In this document: positions 5,650 through 9,551 of the stretch, one piece after another
Layout: every line of letters begins with the position of its first letter
How positions within the stretch are numbered: the first letter of the stretch is position 1
Translations under genes and position numbers: made by a program
The notes under the pieces: generated by a model
The model's input: the letters and a program-made list of their open reading frames with translations, nothing else
Told to the model about the DNA's origin: nothing
The model's database searches: none
Assembly: GCA_019309945.1 (NCBI GenBank)
Contig: JAFDFH010000061.1
Location: 1-9,551, forward strand
Source of the DNA: Deltaproteobacteria bacterium
GTDB taxonomy: Bacteria > Desulfobacterota > Desulfobacteria > Desulfobacterales > JAFDFH01
Direction: 5' to 3'
DNA: 9,551 nucleotides

Positions 5650-8600
5650 TTAAGAATTAACATGTTGTACAATTTCTTTCAAGATATTTTTAGTCTCGCC
5701 CAATCGGCCGTTTAGGCTTTTTGCTGATAGTCTGGCAATAAGTACATGATCTGAGGTAAATTTGAAATGCGCCTGTCTTGAGACAATCATATCCACGATC
5801 CCAGAGGGAGATTTTAAATGGTTTTCCGAGAAATAAATAAAAAGTTCCGGCCCTTTCAAATCGATCCGTTTTACCCCTGCCGTTTTTGCTATCACCTTTA
5901 GCACAATTTTTATAAGCAGGTTGGCCGCTTCTGCGGGTAATTCGCCAAAGCGATCAATCAATTCGGTTTTAAAATCATTAACCTCCCCAAGCTCCGTCAT
6001 CTTTGCCAGGCGACGGTATACCGACAGCCGCTGGTCAATATCCGGTATATAAGACTCAGGTATTATGGCGGACATAATAACATTAATTTCCGGGTCCAGC
6101 GATTCGTCGACTGGTTCTCCCTTTAGTTCCGTTATCGCTGTCTCCATAAGCCTGATAAACATGTCGTAGCCTACCGCAGCAATGTGACCGGACTGGGAAG
6201 CCCCCAGGATCGTCCCTCCACCCCTTATCCTTAAATCGCTCATGGCGATTTGAAAACCCGATCCCAGGTCACTGTGTTCCATTAATACCTTGAGCCGTTT
6301 CTGAGCGTCCTTCCCCATTAAGGTTTCATTCGGTATAAAAAGGTAGGCATAGGCCTGTTCATCAGCCCGCCCCACGCGACCTCGAAGCTGGTAAATCTGA
6401 GCCAGTCCGAATTTATCGGCCCGGTTGACAAACATGGTGTTGGCTGAAGGGATATCAAGACCTGACTCCACAATTGTTGTACAGACCAGCATATCAATTT
6501 CTTTATTCATGAATAAAAGCATCACCCGCTCCAGCTCATCTTCACTTAGACGGCCATGCGCAACACCCAGCCTAACCTCTGGCACCAGTTTTTTTAAATG
6601 ATCGGCTATCTTCCATATCATATTGATATTGTTGTGAATAAAGAATATCTGTCCTTTTCTTGCCAACTCCTTGCGGATGGCATCTGAAATAACCGCATCA
6701 TCAAACTCGGAAATATAGGTGATAATCGCCCTGCGGTACTCCGGTGGGGTTGAGATAATGCTGATATCACGCATTCCCATAAGAGACATATGAAGCGTTC
6801 GGGGTATCGGGGTTGCCGTTAAAGCCAGAACATCCACTGTATTCCTGATTTTTTTTAATTTTTCCTTATGTTGGACACCAAAACGCTGCTCTTCATCAAG
6901 CACCAAAAGGCCGAGGTCTTTAAACGCAACATCTTTCTGAAGAAGCCGGTGGGTTCCAACGACAATATCTATTTTTCCAGTCTTGAGATCATCAAGGATG
7001 GTTCGTTGCTCTTTTAGAGAACGAAATCTGCTTAAACATGCAATATGAACAGGGTATCGCTCGAAACGGCTTAAAAATGTCGCTACGTGTTGCTCAGCAA
7101 GCACCGTTGTTGGAACAAGGACAGCGACCTGTTTGCCATTATTTACGGCTAAAAAAGATGCACGCAGCGCCACCTCTGTTTTACCGTATCCGACATCGCC
7201 ACACACCAGTCTGTCCATAGGAACCGCCTGCTGCATATCCTGCAGTACATCTTCGATGGCATTAAACTGATCGGCCGTCTCCTCATATGAAAAACCTGCC
7301 TCAAAATCCTGAAAATAACCGTCCAACTCGCCATATTTGAAACCTTTCTTTACCTTTCGGGCCGCATACAACTTCAGAAGTTCTCCGGCGATCTTTTCGG
7401 CGGACCGCTTTACCTTTGCTTTTACCCGTTCCCATGACTTCCCGCCCATCTTGTCAAGAACAGGCGTGATACCGTCCAACCCCATGTATTTTTGCACCAT
7501 ATTCATGCGATCCACCGGTAGATAAAGCTTGTCCTCATCTTTATAGATGATAAGCAGAAAATCATTGGTCGACCCGTTCAGATTTAATTTAACAAGACCT
7601 TCATACCGCCCGATTCCGTGTTCATCGTGGACCACAAGATTCCCTTGTTTCAGATCTTCAAAAGAAAGAAGCTGGATTGGCGCTGTTTCTCTCGATTTTC
7701 TTCTCCGACGGTGCTTGGTGCCAAATATTTCATCATCTGTAATGATGGCTAAAAATTGATCCGGCCAGACAAAGCCTCCTGAAATCTGACCGCAACATAC
7801 ACAGACGCATCCCTTGTGCCGTTCACCATGAGGAAAACCAGCGATCGCTTCAGGTTGAATACCATAAGGTGTAAGCAGCGATTTCAGCCGGTCGGCCTGG
7901 GACCGGGTATTGCAAACAAGAATCGTGAAATATCCGGACTGTTGCTTATCTTTAATCCAGTTTGCGAGCGGCAACAGAAGACTGTCGTTCTCCCAGGGGC
8001 TTTTTAGCGCCATGTTGATATCGGTGTTGTCTTCTACGGTAAATCGGATTTGCGGAGGAAATTCTTCTTTAGCATGACTTTCGACCGTCAAAGAAAACAT
8101 CTCGATGTTTATCGGCTTTTTCTCTAAGAGAACGGATTTTACCTCTGACCATGGCAGATAGAGATTCTCCGGTTCGACACAGAGCCTGGATTCACCACAC
8201 GCGCTAAGATAGTTCTTGGTTGCCTGTTTTTCAAATTCATTCGCAACCTTTTCAAGGTTCCTGGGTTCTATCAGGATGAAAAGCGCGCTTTCCGGAACAA
8301 AATCAAAAAACACATCAAGTTCGGGATAAATCAACGGCATCAGACTCTCAACTCCTGGAAACACCCCTTCCTTTTTGATACGATCAATCAACGCTCTAAT
8401 ATTTGATACCGGGATATCGAGTTCAACGGCTCGGGCTCGTATGCGTTTGATCACCTCATTCATAAAACCCATTTCTAACATGGCTTCCCGGGCTGGAAGG
8501 ATGACCGCCTCCTGGATGTTTTTTACGGTTCTTTGGTTACCTGGCGAAAAAAACCTTAAGGAGTCCACCGTATCACCAAAGAGTTCAATCCTCAGCGGAT

Positions 8601-9165
8601 CTGAATAAAGGGGTGAAAAAATATCCAGGATCCCTCCTCTTACCGCAAAATCACCGGGTTCCTCCACAATAACAGACCGCACATATCCCCCCCCAATGAG
8701 CTTTTGGATAAAAAGCGCCCGATCCATTTCCTCACCAACCATGATCAGTTCGGCGTAATCACAAATTTTACGTTTCGGAACGATTTTTTGCATCAATGCA
8801 CTCACCGTCGTCACAACCATCGGTGCCGGATCGCTTTCTATGAGTCTGTACAAAGTGCGAATCCGTTTCGCAGCCGTTTCATTATGGTAAGATAGAAACT
8901 TAAACGGCAAAATATTATACGACGGAAAATACAGTACTTGCGTCTCGGAGGTTCCTTCGAAAAAGCGAAGGTCTTCAATAAACATTTCCGCATCTTTTGG
9001 AGTTGATGTGATCACAATCAGGGGTACGCCGAGCGCCCTGTATAAACGGGACACAAGATAGGCCCCCTGGGCCCCGGAAAGGCCGGTGCAATCAATGCCA
9101 AAACGGCGAGTGGGGATAATGTCAATAAGCGCTTTGGATATAAAATTTGCTTGATTTTGTTCCAT
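5650..9165 (-). CDS. mfd: Transcription-repair coupling factor Mfd
   Basis: Mfd is an ATP-driven DNA translocase that pushes stalled RNA polymerase off damaged DNA and recruits UvrA. The 1171-residue product matches the family length. The N-terminal UvrB-like module is at about 10-300 (R-G-G-I-L-D-I-F near 176-183), with no Walker A lysine in its first domain, as usual. The RNA-polymerase-interacting domain is at about 503-575 (G-N-L-V-V-H-D-E-H-G-I-G-R-Y-E-G-L). The SF2 helicase motor carries Walker A G656-D-V-G-Y-G-K-T, the DEEQ box 757-760, T-A-T-P-I-P-R-T (783-790) and G-R-V-G-R-A (929-934). The translocation motif region R-I-R-G-G-G is at about 979-984, and the C-terminal TRCF domain (UvrA-access clamp) at about 1018-1150. 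I use the ATG at 9165; a GTG at 9171 would add two residues. Odd: a C-V-C-V-C-C cluster at 453-458. Confidence 0.97.
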   Translation of the reverse strand: MEQNQANFISKALIDIIPTRRFGIDCTGLSGAQGAYLVSRLYRALGVPLIVITSTPKDAEMFIEDLRFFEGTSETQVLYFPSYNILPFKFLSYHNETAAKRIRTLYRLIESDPAPMVVTTVSALMQKIVPKRKICDYAELIMVGEEMDRALFIQKLIGGGYVRSVIVEEPGDFAVRGGILDIFSPLYSDPLRIELFGDTVDSLRFFSPGNQRTVKNIQEAVILPAREAMLEMGFMNEVIKRIRARAVELDIPVSNIRALIDRIKKEGVFPGVESLMPLIYPELDVFFDFVPESALFILIEPRNLEKVANEFEKQATKNYLSACGESRLCVEPENLYLPWSEVKSVLLEKKPINIEMFSLTVESHAKEEFPPQIRFTVEDNTDINMALKSPWENDSLLLPLANWIKDKQQSGYFTILVCNTRSQADRLKSLLTPYGIQPEAIAGFPHGERHKGCVCVCCGQISGGFVWPDQFLAIITDDEIFGTKHRRRRKSRETAPIQLLSFEDLKQGNLVVHDEHGIGRYEGLVKLNLNGSTNDFLLIIYKDEDKLYLPVDRMNMVQKYMGLDGITPVLDKMGGKSWERVKAKVKRSAEKIAGELLKLYAARKVKKGFKYGELDGYFQDFEAGFSYEETADQFNAIEDVLQDMQQAVPMDRLVCGDVGYGKTEVALRASFLAVNNGKQVAVLVPTTVLAEQHVATFLSRFERYPVHIACLSRFRSLKEQRTILDDLKTGKIDIVVGTHRLLQKDVAFKDLGLLVLDEEQRFGVQHKEKLKKIRNTVDVLALTATPIPRTLHMSLMGMRDISIISTPPEYRRAIITYISEFDDAVISDAIRKELARKGQIFFIHNNINMIWKIADHLKKLVPEVRLGVAHGRLSEDELERVMLLFMNKEIDMLVCTTIVESGLDIPSANTMFVNRADKFGLAQIYQLRGRVGRADEQAYAYLFIPNETLMGKDAQKRLKVLMEHSDLGSGFQIAMSDLRIRGGGTILGASQSGHIAAVGYDMFIRLMETAITELKGEPVDESLDPEINVIMSAIIPESYIPDIDQRLSVYRRLAKMTELGEVNDFKTELIDRFGELPAEAANLLIKIVLKVIAKTAGVKRIDLKGPELFIYFSENHLKSPSGIVDMIVSRQAHFKFTSDHVLIARLSAKSLNGRLGETKNILKEIVQHVNS

Positions 9166-9190
9166 AAACACAGTACTTGGATTTTATTCT

Positions 9191-9266
9191 GCCGACGTAG
9201 CTCAGATGGTAGAGCAGCTGATTCGTAATCAGCAGGTCAGCGGTTCAAGTCCGCTCGTCGGCTCCA
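9191..9266 (+). tRNA. tRNA-Thr, anticodon CGU (reads ACG)
   Basis: The 76-nt cloverleaf is complete: acceptor stem GCCGACG/CGTCGGC, D arm GCTC-AGATGGTA-GAGC, anticodon stem GCTGA/TCAGC with loop TTCGTAA (anticodon CGT at 9224-9226), variable loop AGGTC, T arm AGCGG-TTCAAGT-CCGCT, discriminator T, and an encoded CCA at 9264-9266. The anticodon pairs with ACG, giving threonine, and the sequence resembles known bacterial tRNA-Thr(CGU). It is divergent from mfd with only about 25 bp between them, so its promoter probably overlaps the 5' end of mfd. No -35/-10 pair is convincing there. Confidence 0.97.
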
Positions 9267-9274
9267 CAGTTTTT

Positions 9275-9311
9275 AAGGGTTTCCGATAGAACGATCGGAA
9301 ACCCTTTTTTT
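9275..9311 (+). terminator. Rho-independent terminator of the tRNA-Thr gene
   Basis: A perfect 13-bp stem (AAGGGTTTCCGAT at 9275-9287 and its complement at 9294-9306) with a 6-nt loop is followed by a run of T to 9311. It lies 8 nt after the tRNA CCA end. On the minus strand the hairpin lacks a downstream T run, so it should act only in the tRNA direction. Confidence 0.93.
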
Positions 9312-9335
9312 ATTATATAATACGACCAACAATAA

Positions 9336-9512
9336 TTATTTGTAGCCGTTCAAAGGTTCAGGGTTGCTTTTTTGCTTAAGCCTGATGGGATAAATGAGTT
9401 TCAGTGGGTCTCTCAATCGAATTATTCCGCCATTTTGCGTATGAATCAACCGGCTGTGCCATGAATTTGCGTTTTCAACCCAAAGTCGCAACCAAAATTC
9501 AGGTTTGACGTA
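9336..9512 (-). CDS. Possible small protein or gene remnant, unknown function
   Basis: A minus-strand frame is open for 58 codons between an upstream TGA (9515-9513) and TAA (9338-9336). The translation looks protein-like: it contains E-F-W-L-R-L-W-V-E-N, S-W-H-S-R-L-I-H-T and I-I-R-L-R-D-P-L-K-L-I, with alternating hydrophobic and charged residues that suggest two or three beta strands. There is no ATG. A TTG at 9491 would give about 51 residues, with no clear ribosome-binding site. It is convergent with the tRNA gene. It may be a small protein with a non-ATG start, the 3' piece of a disrupted gene, or a chance frame. I do not recognise a family with certainty. Confidence 0.3.
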   Translation of the reverse strand, partial: YVKPEFWLRLWVENANSWHSRLIHTQNGGIIRLRDPLKLIYPIRLKQKSNPEPLNGYK

Positions 9513-9551
9513 TCAACGGTTGAGATTTGCATTGAACTTCAAACCTCTGAA

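Noticed and set aside
9312..9321. TATAAT on both strands as a promoter for mfd or a plus-strand gene
   Set aside because: It is a palindromic AT-rich stretch just after the terminator T run, and no -35 hexamer at 16-18 nt is present on either strand.
9191..9551. Genomic island attached at the tRNA-Thr 3' end
   Set aside because: No direct copy of the tRNA 3' end and no integrase is seen within the window.

Overview
The window looks like a chromosomal housekeeping segment of a Gram-negative bacterium with moderate GC. The most likely group is Desulfobacterota (the former Deltaproteobacteria, perhaps a Desulfobacterales-type sulfate reducer). The reasons are the run mfd / SurA-like / RodZ-like / recO with a GHMP kinase next to recO, the outer-membrane chaperone genes (which imply a diderm cell), and small dispersed inverted-repeat elements between genes. 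The taxonomic call is inferred from gene order and general protein character, not from a database search.

All protein genes read on the minus strand. In transcription order they are: mfd (about 9165-5650), a 143-bp miniature inverted-repeat element (5640-5498), a SurA-N-type lipoprotein without an isomerase domain (5407-4703), a SurA-family periplasmic peptidyl-prolyl isomerase (4546-3530), a RodZ-like HTH/transmembrane protein (3473-2658), an MgtE magnesium channel (2564-1215), recO (1210-449), a second 154-bp inverted-repeat element (420-267), and the first 80 codons of a GHMP-family sugar kinase that runs off the left edge. On the plus strand, divergent from mfd, lies tRNA-Thr(CGU) with an encoded CCA end and a strong intrinsic terminator. 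The last 240 bases hold only a weak minus-strand open stretch of 58 codons. No gene-free stretch exceeds 300 bases.

The genes fall into two themes. Mfd (transcription-coupled repair) and RecO (recombinational repair) serve genome maintenance. The lipoprotein, the SurA-like isomerase and the RodZ-like protein serve envelope and cell-shape assembly, and MgtE handles Mg2+ entry. The order is probably partly operonic: mgtE and recO are 4 nt apart. The 206- and 242-nt spacers holding the inverted-repeat elements may break or modulate it.

No new defence, secretion or biosynthetic system is visible. The most notable items are: the two related MITE-like elements, each with about 18-bp terminal inverted repeats and an exact 4-bp target duplication but with different end sequences; the insertion of one of them directly upstream of the GHMP kinase, where it supplies an in-frame upstream ATG; and a protein-like tail after the lipoprotein stop that a one-base change in an A5 run would join to the gene.
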